A stretch of 34,431 nucleotides of DNA from Nonomuraea sp. MG754425 (GTDB lineage: Bacteria > Actinomycetota > Actinomycetes > Streptosporangiales > Streptosporangiaceae), in NCBI RefSeq assembly GCF_021699195.1, contig NZ_SSXE01000101.1, positions 1 through 34,431 of the forward strand, written 5' to 3'. Of this stretch, positions 1-6,418 are shown piece by piece. Under the pieces are notes generated by a model that made no database searches, had not been told where the DNA came from, and saw only the letters and a list, made by a program, of their open reading frames with translations. How positions within the stretch are numbered: the first letter of the stretch is position 1; every line of letters begins with the position of its first letter. A program made the position numbers and the translations under genes.

Positions 1-696
1 CTGGGCATCGTCGGCGAGTCCGGCTCGGGCAAGACCACGCTCGCCCGGCTGCTGCTGGCCCTGCTGGAGCCCGACGCGGGCCGGACGGCCCTGCTCGGCG
101 AGCCGTGGAGCGGCCTGCGGGAGCGGGAGCGCCGCCCCCGCCGCCCCCGCATCCAGCTCATCTCCCAGAACCCCCTGGACTCCTTCGACCCCCGTCACAC
201 CGCCGGCCGGCTGATCGCCGAGCCGCTGCGGCTGCCACGGGCCGAGCGCCGGGCCCGGGTGCTGGACCTGCTGGCCCGCGTCGGCCTGCCCCCGGAGTCG
301 GCCGGCCGGCACCCGCGCGAGCTGTCCGGCGGCCAGCGGCAGCGGATCGCCATCGCCCGCGCCCTCGGCCCCCGCCCCGACGTGCTGGTCTGCGACGAGC
401 CCGTCTCCGCGCTGGACGTCTCGATCCAGGCCCAGGTGCTCGACCTGCTCGCCGAGCTCCAGGCCGAGTACGGCACCGCGATGGTGTTCATCTCGCACGA
501 CCTGGGCGTCGTCCACCACGTCGCGGACCGGGTGCTGGTCATGAAGGACGGCCGGGTGGTGGAGGAGGGCGAGGTGGACGAGGTGTTCACCGCGCCGCGC
601 CACCCGTACACGCGGGAGCTGGTGGCGGCGGTGCCGAGGCTGCCGGCCGCGCGCGGTGGGCACACTCGGCACCGGCTCGGCTCGCCGGCGTCCTGA
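1..696 (+). CDS. Oligopeptide/dipeptide ABC transporter ATP-binding protein (5' partial, DppF/OppF type)
   Basis: Open from the first base of the window, so the N-terminus is missing. The Walker A motif (GESGSGKTT) lies within the first 15 visible residues. It is followed by the Q-loop (LISQNP), the ABC signature LSGGQRQR, Walker B with the catalytic Glu (VLVCDEP), the D-loop SALD and the H-loop ISHDL. The C-terminal segment APRHPYTREL is typical of the extra domain of the peptide/nickel (Dpp/Opp) family. In that family this cytoplasmic subunit pairs with a DppD-like ATPase and two permeases, which would lie upstream outside the window. A weak 5-bp hairpin (710-714 with 718-722) follows the stop. 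The substrate cannot be read from this subunit; the ThuA and Gfo/Idh genes downstream suggest, by inference only, a carbon source. Confidence 0.93.
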   Translation: MGIVGESGSGKTTLARLLLALLEPDAGRTALLGEPWSGLRERERRPRRPRIQLISQNPLDSFDPRHTAGRLIAEPLRLPRAERRARVLDLLARVGLPPESAGRHPRELSGGQRQRIAIARALGPRPDVLVCDEPVSALDVSIQAQVLDLLAELQAEYGTAMVFISHDLGVVHHVADRVLVMKDGRVVEEGEVDEVFTAPRHPYTRELVAAVPRLPAARGGHTRHRLGSPAS

Positions 697-761
697 GACG
701 GGCGCGCGGCCGGGAGGCCCGGTTCCGGCTCGTGCCCGATCGGTGAAAACGCACGGGAGTT

Positions 762-818
762 TTCCGCCGAACTCAGACACAATTAGCGGAGTGTGCCGCT
801 TTTGTGGCTTTGGCGGAA
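762..818. promoter_or_regulatory. Inverted repeats upstream of the ThuA-like gene (possible operator/promoter zone)
   Basis: The 163-bp gap before the ThuA-like gene is less GC-rich than its surroundings. It holds TTCCGCC (762-768) facing GGCGGAA (812-818). Nested inside is AGCGG (785-789) facing CCGCT (796-800). A TTGTGG at 802-807 could serve as a -35 box, but no convincing -10 follows. This is either an operator with a promoter or a weak terminator of the ABC operon; the sequence does not decide. Confidence 0.3.
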
Positions 819-858
819 CACAGCCGATTTAGGGTTCATCGAGCGATTGGCAAAACGC

Positions 859-1566
859 ATGACGGGCGAGCACCGGCGTAACGTCCTCGTGGTGCGGGGC
901 GGATGGGAAGGGCACGCCCCGGTGGCGGCCACCGACCTCTTCGTCCCCTTCCTGGAGAAGAACGGGTTCGAGGTACGGCTGGCCGACGGCCCTGAGCCCT
1001 ACGCGGACGCCGCGTACATGGCCGGCGTCGATCTCGTCGTGCAGTGCTACACGATGGGCGCCATCGAGCCCGACCAGCTCAAGGGCCTGCGGGCGGCCAT
1101 CGAGGCGGGCACCGGGATGGCGGGCTGGCACGGCGGCATCGCCGACTCCTACCGCAACTCCTCCGACTACCTGCACCTCATCGGCGGGCAGTTCGCCTGC
1201 CACCCCGGCAAGCACCCCGGCGACGAGGACGCGGGCACCGAGCGGCACAACTTCGTCCCCTACACCGTGAACATGCTGCCCGCCGCGGCCACCCACCCCA
1301 TCACCGAGGGGATCGGCGACTTCGACCTCGTCACCGAGCAGTACTGGGTGCTCGCCGACGACTACATCGACGTGCTGGCGACCACCACCCAGCAGGTGCG
1401 CCCGTGGGACCCCTGGCACCGGGAGGTCACCTCGCCCGCCGTCTGGACCCGCCGCTGGGGCAAGGGACGGATCTTCGTCGCGACCCCGGGGCACAGCCTC
1501 GACGTCCTGGAGCACGACAGCGTGCGCACCATCATCGAGAGGGGACTGCTGTGGGCGAGCCGCTGA
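859..1566 (+). CDS. ThuA-like domain protein
   Basis: About 235 residues, the usual length for a single-domain ThuA protein (class I glutamine amidotransferase-like fold, first named from rhizobial trehalose utilisation). The opening NVLVVRGGWEGHAP strand-loop, the central GMAGWHGG segment and the late WTRRWGKGRIFVATPGH segment are family hallmarks. The ATG at 859 is preferred because homology begins directly after it. A GTG at 793 in the same frame would add 22 residues without family resemblance. No strong ribosome binding site is visible for either start. The 3' end overlaps the next gene by 16 bp, so the two are translationally coupled. ThuA proteins often sit beside Gfo/Idh/MocA dehydrogenases in sugar-oxidation operons, and a role in oxidised-sugar or disaccharide metabolism is inferred from that; the exact reaction is unknown. 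Confidence 0.82.
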   Translation: MTGEHRRNVLVVRGGWEGHAPVAATDLFVPFLEKNGFEVRLADGPEPYADAAYMAGVDLVVQCYTMGAIEPDQLKGLRAAIEAGTGMAGWHGGIADSYRNSSDYLHLIGGQFACHPGKHPGDEDAGTERHNFVPYTVNMLPAAATHPITEGIGDFDLVTEQYWVLADDYIDVLATTTQQVRPWDPWHREVTSPAVWTRRWGKGRIFVATPGHSLDVLEHDSVRTIIERGLLWASR

Positions 1567-2651
1567 ACCTCGGCATCGTCGGCTGCGGGGCCATCTCGGC
1601 CCAGTACCTGCGCACCATCGACCGGCTGCCGCAGGTGCGGCTGGTGGCGGTGGCCGACCTGGACCCGGAGCGGGCGCAGGCGGCGGTGCGGCCGTACCGG
1701 CGGCCCGGCCAGGACATCGACGTGCTGAGCGTGGCCGAGCTGATGGCGGACGCGCGGATCGACGCCGTGCTCAACCTGACCGTCCCGGCCGCGCACGCCG
1801 AGATCGCGCTGCTGGCCGTCGCCGCGGGCAAGGACGTCTACTGCGAGAAGCCGCTCGCCGCGACCGGCGCGGACGCGCGGCGGGTGCTGGAGGCGGCCCG
1901 GGCCGCCGGGACGCGGGTCGGGTGCGCCCCCGACACGGTCCTCGGCACCGGGACGCAGACCGCCCGCCAGGCGATCGACGACGGCCTGATCGGCAGGCCG
2001 GTGGCGGCCACCGCCACGATGGTGACGCCGGGTCACGAGCGCTGGCACCCGAACCCCGACTTCTACTACGTCCCGGGCGGCGGGCCGCTGCTGGACATGG
2101 GCCCGTACTACGTCAGCAGCCTCGTGACGCTGCTCGGCCCCGTGGCCACGGTGATCGGCGCGGCGGGCCGGCCGCGGGCCAAGCGCACGATCGGCTCGGG
2201 TCCCCGGCAGGGCGAGGAGATCCCCGTCACCGTGGACACCCACGTCACGGGCGTGCTCGTGCACGCGTCGGGCGCGCTGTCCACGCTGGTGATGAGCTTC
2301 GACGCGGTGGCGACCAGGGCCCCGAACATCGAGGTGCACGGCGAGCGCGGCTCCCTCGTGGTGCCGGACCCGAACCGCTTCGACGGCGAGGTGCTGCTGA
2401 CCCGGCTCGGCGACGACGGCTCGAGCCCGCTCCCGGTCTCGGCCGGGTACGCCGACGCGGGCCGCGGCGTCGGCCTGATCGACCTCGCCGAGGGACGGGA
2501 GCCCCGGGCCGGCGGCACGCTGGCCTTCCACGTGCTCGACGTGATGGAGTCGCTGCTCGCCTCGGCCCACTCGGGCCGGTCGGTGGACGTGCGGAGCACC
2601 TGCGAGCGGCCCGGCCCGGTGCCGCTGGGCCGCCCCGCCGCGCAGGACTGA
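1551..2651 (+). CDS. Gfo/Idh/MocA family NAD(P)-dependent oxidoreductase
   Basis: 366 residues, a normal length for this family. The GTG start at 1551 lies inside the end of the ThuA-like gene and is preceded by a good ribosome binding site (GAGAGGGGA, 1538-1546). The N-terminal Rossmann domain shows GIVGCGAIS at residues 8-16. The family EKP motif (YCEKPLA, about residues 98-103) supplies the conserved Lys that helps bind cofactor and substrate. The C-terminal half fits the alpha/beta substrate-binding domain (GGGPLLDMGPYY). Such enzymes oxidise or reduce a hydroxyl on a sugar, inositol or related polyol in the cytoplasm. Coupling to ThuA and closeness to ABC transport genes suggest uptake and oxidation of a carbohydrate. 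A strong terminator follows directly. Confidence 0.9.
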   Translation: MGEPLNLGIVGCGAISAQYLRTIDRLPQVRLVAVADLDPERAQAAVRPYRRPGQDIDVLSVAELMADARIDAVLNLTVPAAHAEIALLAVAAGKDVYCEKPLAATGADARRVLEAARAAGTRVGCAPDTVLGTGTQTARQAIDDGLIGRPVAATATMVTPGHERWHPNPDFYYVPGGGPLLDMGPYYVSSLVTLLGPVATVIGAAGRPRAKRTIGSGPRQGEEIPVTVDTHVTGVLVHASGALSTLVMSFDAVATRAPNIEVHGERGSLVVPDPNRFDGEVLLTRLGDDGSSPLPVSAGYADAGRGVGLIDLAEGREPRAGGTLAFHVLDVMESLLASAHSGRSVDVRSTCERPGPVPLGRPAAQD

Positions 2652-2657
2652 GCCGCC

Positions 2658-2690
2658 CGGCCGGGGGCGGCGCAGCCCCGCCCCCGGCCG
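2658..2690 (+). terminator. GC-rich hairpin terminator after the Gfo/Idh gene
   Basis: A perfect 13-bp stem (2658-2670 paired with 2678-2690) with a 7-nt loop begins 7 bases after the stop codon at 2651. There is no U-tract, which is common for actinobacterial intrinsic terminators. It ends the ThuA-Gfo/Idh transcript ahead of the gntR promoter. I recognise nothing coding between it and the operator at 2818. Confidence 0.75.
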
Positions 2691-2817
2691 CGGCCAGCGG
2701 ACGGACGTGCCGGTGTCGGTGAGGTCGCGCCGGCAGGACTCCGGCGCCTTGAGCACCGCGAACATCGTCACCGGCGCGCCCGGCATGACGTACCCGGCCA
2801 CCAGCGCTCGAAAGGCG

Positions 2818-2843
2818 GTTAACCGTCAACGGTTAACGTTGAC
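2818..2843. promoter_or_regulatory. Overlapping-dyad operator of the FadR-type regulator
   Basis: A perfect 20-bp dyad, GTTAACCGT-CA-ACGGTTAAC (2818-2837), overlaps a second one, GTCAAC (2825-2830) facing GTTGAC (2838-2843). It lies about 60 bp upstream of the GntR gene and touches a plausible -35 box, which fits autoregulation by a dimeric winged-helix protein. Confidence 0.65.
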
Positions 2844-2868
2844 CGTATGCAAGAAGGCGCGTTAGGCT
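2839..2868 (+). promoter_or_regulatory. Putative sigma-70-type promoter for the GntR gene
   Basis: TTGACC (2839-2844) and TAGGCT (2863-2868) are separated by 18 bp. Transcription would start near 2875, ahead of the ribosome binding site AGAGGAGA (2887-2894). The -35 hexamer lies within the operator, so a bound regulator would block polymerase. Confidence 0.5.
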
Positions 2869-2898
2869 CCAGGCGGGTGGAACCCGAGAGGAGAACCG

Positions 2899-3576
2899 GT
2901 GACCATCACCAATCCGTTGCGTCATCCACCACTGGGCGATCAGTTGCTCGCCCAGCTCCGCTCGCTCATCGTGCGCGCCGAGCTGAGCGTCGGCACCCAC
3001 CTGGTCGAGGGCCGCATCGCCGAGCGCTTCGGGGTGAGCCGCGGGCCGGTCCGCGACGCCCTGCGCCAGCTCGAGATCGAGGGGCTCGTCGAGACGCGCA
3101 AACGCGGCGTCTTCGTGCGCGGCCTGTCCGACCGCGACCTCGTCGAGCTCTACTCCCTGCGCGGCGCGCTGGAGGGGCTGGCCGTCAAGGAGGCCATCGC
3201 CCACCTCGGCACCGCCGACTGGGCCCTCATGGACGCGGCGATCGAGCAGATGCGCGCCGCCGCGGCCACCCCCGACCCGGCCAAGTTCGCCGCCGCCGAC
3301 CTCGACTTCCACAGCGGCTTCTACACCCTCGGCGGCAACCGCTGGCTGGCCGCCACGTGGGCGCTGCACCGGCCGCTGTTCGCCACCGTGCTGGAGATCA
3401 CCAACACCGACCGCGACCTGGTCCCCGTCGCCGACGACCACGCCGAGCTGAGCGCGATCGTGCGCTCCGGCGACGTGGCCGCCGCGCTGGCCGCCCTCAC
3501 GGCGCACCTCGACGGCTCCTGCGGCCGGATCCGCGCCACGCTGAGCGGACGGCCCCGCCCCCGGCCCGCGTTCTGA
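2899..3576 (+). CDS. GntR family transcriptional regulator, FadR/FCD subfamily
   Basis: 225 residues. The N-terminal winged helix-turn-helix (about residues 10-75) includes GRIAERFGVSRGPVRDALRQ and the wing EGLVETRKRGVFV. The C-terminal all-helical part (about 80-215) starts with the DLVELYSLRGALEGLA helix typical of FCD ligand-binding domains, which often use a metal to bind a carboxylate. The GTG start at 2899 follows AGAGGAGA by 5 nt. The dyads at 2818-2843 are its probable binding site. Likely targets are its own gene and nearby uptake or sugar-oxidation genes; FCD regulators commonly sense organic acids or sugar acids, but the ligand here is unknown. Confidence 0.9.
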   Translation: MTITNPLRHPPLGDQLLAQLRSLIVRAELSVGTHLVEGRIAERFGVSRGPVRDALRQLEIEGLVETRKRGVFVRGLSDRDLVELYSLRGALEGLAVKEAIAHLGTADWALMDAAIEQMRAAAATPDPAKFAAADLDFHSGFYTLGGNRWLAATWALHRPLFATVLEITNTDRDLVPVADDHAELSAIVRSGDVAAALAALTAHLDGSCGRIRATLSGRPRPRPAF

Positions 3577-3600
3577 CCCCGCCGCGCGTCCGGTGCGCGC

Positions 3601-3936
3601 TCAGCCCTTCAGGCCGCTGAACGTCATGGTGGCCACGAACTGCCGCTGCGCCGCCACGAAGGCGATGATGAGCGGCACCGTGGCCACCACGTTCCCGGCC
3701 ATGAGCAGCGACCACTGCGTGTGCCGGGTGCCCTGGAAGTTGGCCGGCCCGAGCTGGATCGTGTAGAGGCTCTCGTCGCTGATCGCGATCAGCGGCCAGA
3801 CCAGGTCGTTCCACGAGCCGAGCAGCGTGAACACGGTCAGCGTCGCCAGCGCGGCCGGGCCGGCGGCAGCCAGGGCGGACAGGACGCGGCGTGTCAGCTC
3901 CACGTCACCGACCCCGATGAAGACGATCCGCGCCAT
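3601..3936 (-). pseudogene. Chimeric remnant: GH4-like N-terminus joined to the C-terminus of a carbohydrate ABC permease
   Basis: 111 residues. From about residue 25 to the end it is the last third of a MalG-type (binding-protein-dependent) sugar permease: LATLTVFTLLGSWNDLVWPL, then YTIQLGPANFQG, a last membrane helix, and the characteristic C-terminus FVATMTFSGLKG. A whole permease has about 280-300 residues, so the EAA loop and four or so membrane helices are missing. The first 20 residues, MARIVFIGVGDVELTRR and on, instead look like the NAD-binding start of a family 4 glycosidase (alpha-galactosidase/alpha-glucosidase type). The simplest reading is an in-frame deletion that removed the end of a GH4 gene and the start of a permease gene or vice versa. 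It has only a weak ribosome binding site and is probably not a working transporter. Confidence 0.7.
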
Positions 3937-3974
3937 CCCCGAAGTCTCGCACGCCCGCCCGGCGCGCCCCCGGG

Positions 3975-4781
3975 TCAGACGCGCAGCAGTGGCGCCCAGG
4001 TCCGCGGCCCGATGAGGCCGTCGTCGTCGATGCCCTCCGCGCGCTGGAAGCCGCGCACCAGCTCCACCAGGCCGTCGTCGCAGCGGGTGGACGTCAGCCA
4101 CCCCTCCAGCCCGTTCTGGACGCCGGAGTAGGCGGCGGGCGGCACGTGCCCCCGGGCGAACAGGCAGCCCCTGACGGTCTTGACGTCGTGGTTGTCGTCA
4201 CCGGGCCGGATCATCGGCAGTTCCTTCATGATCTCCTTCATCCAGGACGGGCCGGGCGCACCGGCGACGAGGGCGGCGACGGCCGCCCGGAACTCGGTCA
4301 TGTCGATGGAGTGAGGGTCGGGCTTGGCGGTGTTGACCTCCCGGTGGGCCTTGACGCGCGAGGCGGGCAGGCCGAACTCGCGGCACAGCTCCGCGCACAG
4401 CCGCCGGTAGGCGTCGAGCTGCTCCTGCGGCCACGGCTGCGAGCCGTCGTTCTCGGCCTCGATGCCGAGCGAGCTGGAGTTGGCGTGCCGCGGCGAGGTC
4501 GAAGGCGCGTTGTGCCAGCAGCGACCGGCGGCGATGACGTAGATGTGACCGGACCTGCCGAGCCCGAACTGCGACAGCGGCCCTGACAGGCCGGGCCGGC
4601 CGTCGCGGACCACGGCGAGCGAGGGGTAGTCGCCGCCCGCGGCCGGGCCGGCGGTGTGGTGGCAGACGACGCCCTGCACCTCCGGTTGCGGCCCGTGGCC
4701 GCGGCTCTGCCAGCCGGCCACCTCGGTCACCGGCTGGCCCGTGCGCCGGGCGACGTTGGCGAGCTGGGTCAGGTAGGGCAT
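3975..4781 (-). CDS. Endolysin-like N-acetylmuramoyl-L-alanine amidase with C-terminal peptidoglycan-binding domain
   Basis: 268 residues, ATG preceded by GGAGGAG. Residues about 20-175 form an Amidase_2/PGRP-type zinc amidase. The first His ligand is in VVCHHTAG (about 41), the second in KAHREVN (146), and an acidic ligand is likely D155 in KPDP, with SLGIEAEND between. The enzyme would cut the bond between muramic acid and L-Ala in peptidoglycan. Residues about 195-268 resemble a PG_binding_1 domain (LVELVRGFQRAEGIDDDGLIGPRTW). No signal peptide is present, as in phage endolysins. No holin or other phage gene is nearby, so it may be a domesticated lysin or may leave by a non-Sec route. The next gene upstream in the same direction is another wall hydrolase, about 205 bp away. 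Confidence 0.88.
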   Translation of the reverse strand: MPYLTQLANVARRTGQPVTEVAGWQSRGHGPQPEVQGVVCHHTAGPAAGGDYPSLAVVRDGRPGLSGPLSQFGLGRSGHIYVIAAGRCWHNAPSTSPRHANSSSLGIEAENDGSQPWPQEQLDAYRRLCAELCREFGLPASRVKAHREVNTAKPDPHSIDMTEFRAAVAALVAGAPGPSWMKEIMKELPMIRPGDDNHDVKTVRGCLFARGHVPPAAYSGVQNGLEGWLTSTRCDDGLVELVRGFQRAEGIDDDGLIGPRTWAPLLRV

Positions 4782-4986
4782 CAGGCTCCTCCGTCACGCG
4801 TCTCGATGAGTCTCACACCCTTCGATCGACGATGAGTGGTCGTGGATGTTCCGTCCGTGATCGCCTCCGGGCCGCCGGATGGGCCGCCGGCTCGGAAGGC
4901 GCTTACAGATCATTAGCATGCTTGACCGGTGCGTCACCGGGAGAACGCCAAGAATCACGGCGAACCGCCGGTCTCGCCCGTCCGCG

Positions 4987-5976
4987 TCAGGGGCGGACGG
5001 CGCCGACCAGGCGGCCCCGCCAGTAGTCGTCCAGATCGACCACCTTGACGACGTCCCCGGTCTGCGGGGCGTGGACCATCTTGCCGCCGCCCGCGTAGAT
5101 GCCCATGTGCCCGAGCCCCCTGCTGAACAGCAGGTCGCCCGGCTTGACCGCGTCCAGGTCCACCCGCCGCCCGGCGCCCCAGCTCCACTGCGTGTACGTG
5201 GTGCGCGGCAGCGTGACCCCGGCCGCCCGCCACGCCGCCTGGGCCAGGCCCGAGCAGTCGAAGGAGGCCGGTCCCGTGCCGCCGTACCGGTAGGGCTTGC
5301 CGATCTGGGCGAAGGCGAACGTCAGCGCCCGGCGGGCGTTGCCGGAGGCCGGCCCGGTGTAGGCGACGCCGGCGCTGCGCGGGTTCCCGGCCCGGTAGTC
5401 GCCCAGTTCGCGCAGCAGCCGGGTCTGCTCGCCGACGAGCTTGTCCACCTTCGCCTTGCGCCCCCGTACGTCGTCGCGGGCCCGCCCGGCCCGGTCCAGC
5501 GCGTCCTTGGCCTGGTCGCGGCGGGTGCGCAGCCCCTTGGTGGCCTGCTCGAACGCGGCGATCCGCGCGGCTCGGTCCCGGGCGAGCTGGTCGAGCACGG
5601 CCATCCGGCTGAGCATCGTCTCCGGATCGCCCCCGACCACCAGCCGCTGCCAGTTCAGCGGCTCCCCGTACCGGTAGTCGTGCGCCGCGATCGCGGCCAG
5701 CTCCGACCGCAGCTCCGTGACCCGCTCGCCCTCGCGGGCCAGCTCGGCGTCCAGCGCCCGGTACGCCGTGCGCGCCTCACGGTAGGTCTCGGTGGCCTGG
5801 TTGAACCGCTCGACGAGCTGGTCGGCCTGCTCGTTCAGCTTCACCAGCCGCGCCCTGACCTGGCCGGGCGACGGATCCGCCGCGGCCGGGAGCGCCGGCA
5901 CACCGGCGACGAGCACGGCGGTCACCGTGGCGGTCACCGTGGCGCTCGCCCGTACGAGCCTCGCAGACACCCTCAC
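4987..5976 (-). CDS. Secreted NlpC/P60 (C40) peptidoglycan endopeptidase with coiled-coil N-terminus
   Basis: 329 residues, GTG start with a strong GGAAGGAGG site 7 nt upstream. Residues 1-33 are a Sec signal peptide (basic start, hydrophobic core, cut near PAAADP). Residues about 35-195 are heptad-rich and charged, predicted coiled coil, the regulatory segment seen in RipA/CwlO-type hydrolases. The C-terminal NlpC/P60 domain (about 213-329) has catalytic C241 (FDCSGL), H290 (GHMGIY) and a likely third residue H302 (MVHAPQ). It should cleave D-Glu-to-diamino-acid stem-peptide bonds outside the membrane during growth or division. The coiled coil may keep it inactive until released, as known for relatives, for example through FtsX. 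Confidence 0.92.
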   Translation of the reverse strand: MRVSARLVRASATVTATVTAVLVAGVPALPAAADPSPGQVRARLVKLNEQADQLVERFNQATETYREARTAYRALDAELAREGERVTELRSELAAIAAHDYRYGEPLNWQRLVVGGDPETMLSRMAVLDQLARDRAARIAAFEQATKGLRTRRDQAKDALDRAGRARDDVRGRKAKVDKLVGEQTRLLRELGDYRAGNPRSAGVAYTGPASGNARRALTFAFAQIGKPYRYGGTGPASFDCSGLAQAAWRAAGVTLPRTTYTQWSWGAGRRVDLDAVKPGDLLFSRGLGHMGIYAGGGKMVHAPQTGDVVKVVDLDDYWRGRLVGAVRP

Positions 5977-6058
5977 CCGCCCGCCTCCTTCCGGCCGTCC
6001 CGACAGGAGGTACGCGGGCGGCGCCCCGGTCGTTCAGCCCGGCCGCCCCCGCGACGGA

Positions 6059-6078
6059 ATACCGTACGGGGGTACTGT
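6059..6078. promoter_or_regulatory. CsoR-type operator/promoter upstream of csoR
   Basis: ATACCGTACGGGGGTACTGT combines TACC (6060-6063) facing GGTA (6071-6074) with a run of five G, the usual make-up of CsoR-family operators. TACTGT (6073-6078) could act as the -10 box. It lies about 40 bp before the csoR ATG, which suggests autorepression relieved by Cu(I). Confidence 0.6.
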
Positions 6079-6118
6079 GTTCTCCGGGATGACGGGGAAC
6101 CGGACGGGAGGGCCCGAC

Positions 6119-6400
6119 ATGGCCGGATACAGCGCCACCAAACAGGACCACGCGATGCGGCTGCGCCGTGTCGAAGGGCAGATCCGCGGCCTGCAGCGCA
6201 TGGTCGAGGACGACAAGTACTGCATCGACATCCTGACCCAGGTGTCCGCGGCGACCAGCGCGCTCAAGGCGTTCTCGCTGTCGCTGCTGGAGGACCACCT
6301 GGCCCACTGCGTCGCCGAGGCCGCGCGCAAGGGCGGACCGGAGGCCGACGCCAAGGTCAAGGAGGCGACGGACGCGATCGCCAGGCTCGTCCGCTCCTGA
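6119..6400 (+). CDS. csoR: Copper-sensing transcriptional repressor, CsoR family
   Basis: 93 residues, all-helical, typical CsoR/FrmR length. The Cu(I) ligand set of CsoR is present: C35 (KYCIDIL) plus H60 and C64 (EDHLAHCV), the x-Cys-His-Cys pattern that separates copper sensors from FrmR and RcnR. The N-terminal helix RLRRVEGQIRGLQRMVE is the conserved DNA- and tetramer-forming part. In the family the apo form represses copper export genes and lets go when Cu(I) binds. No copper ATPase, CopZ chaperone or oxidase gene is next to it, so its target besides itself must be elsewhere. The ATG at 6119 is taken because family similarity starts there. Confidence 0.92.
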   Translation: MAGYSATKQDHAMRLRRVEGQIRGLQRMVEDDKYCIDILTQVSAATSALKAFSLSLLEDHLAHCVAEAARKGGPEADAKVKEATDAIARLVRS

Positions 6401-6418
6401 CGCGCCCCCGCGCCGGGC

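Noticed and set aside
2700..2801. Minus-strand frame starting MAGYVMPGAPVTMFAVLK, considered as a gene fragment
   Set aside because: About 35 residues look protein-like, but I recognise no family, there is no ribosome binding site, and it runs into a long shadow frame.
4782..4986. Possible small gene between the two wall hydrolases
   Set aside because: No frame has a start with ribosome binding site or a protein-like pattern; the stretch is more likely the amidase promoter region.
3975..5976. Prophage remnant suggested by the endolysin-like amidase
   Set aside because: No holin, tail, integrase, terminase or attachment-site repeat is visible, and the neighbour is a typical host NlpC/P60 enzyme.
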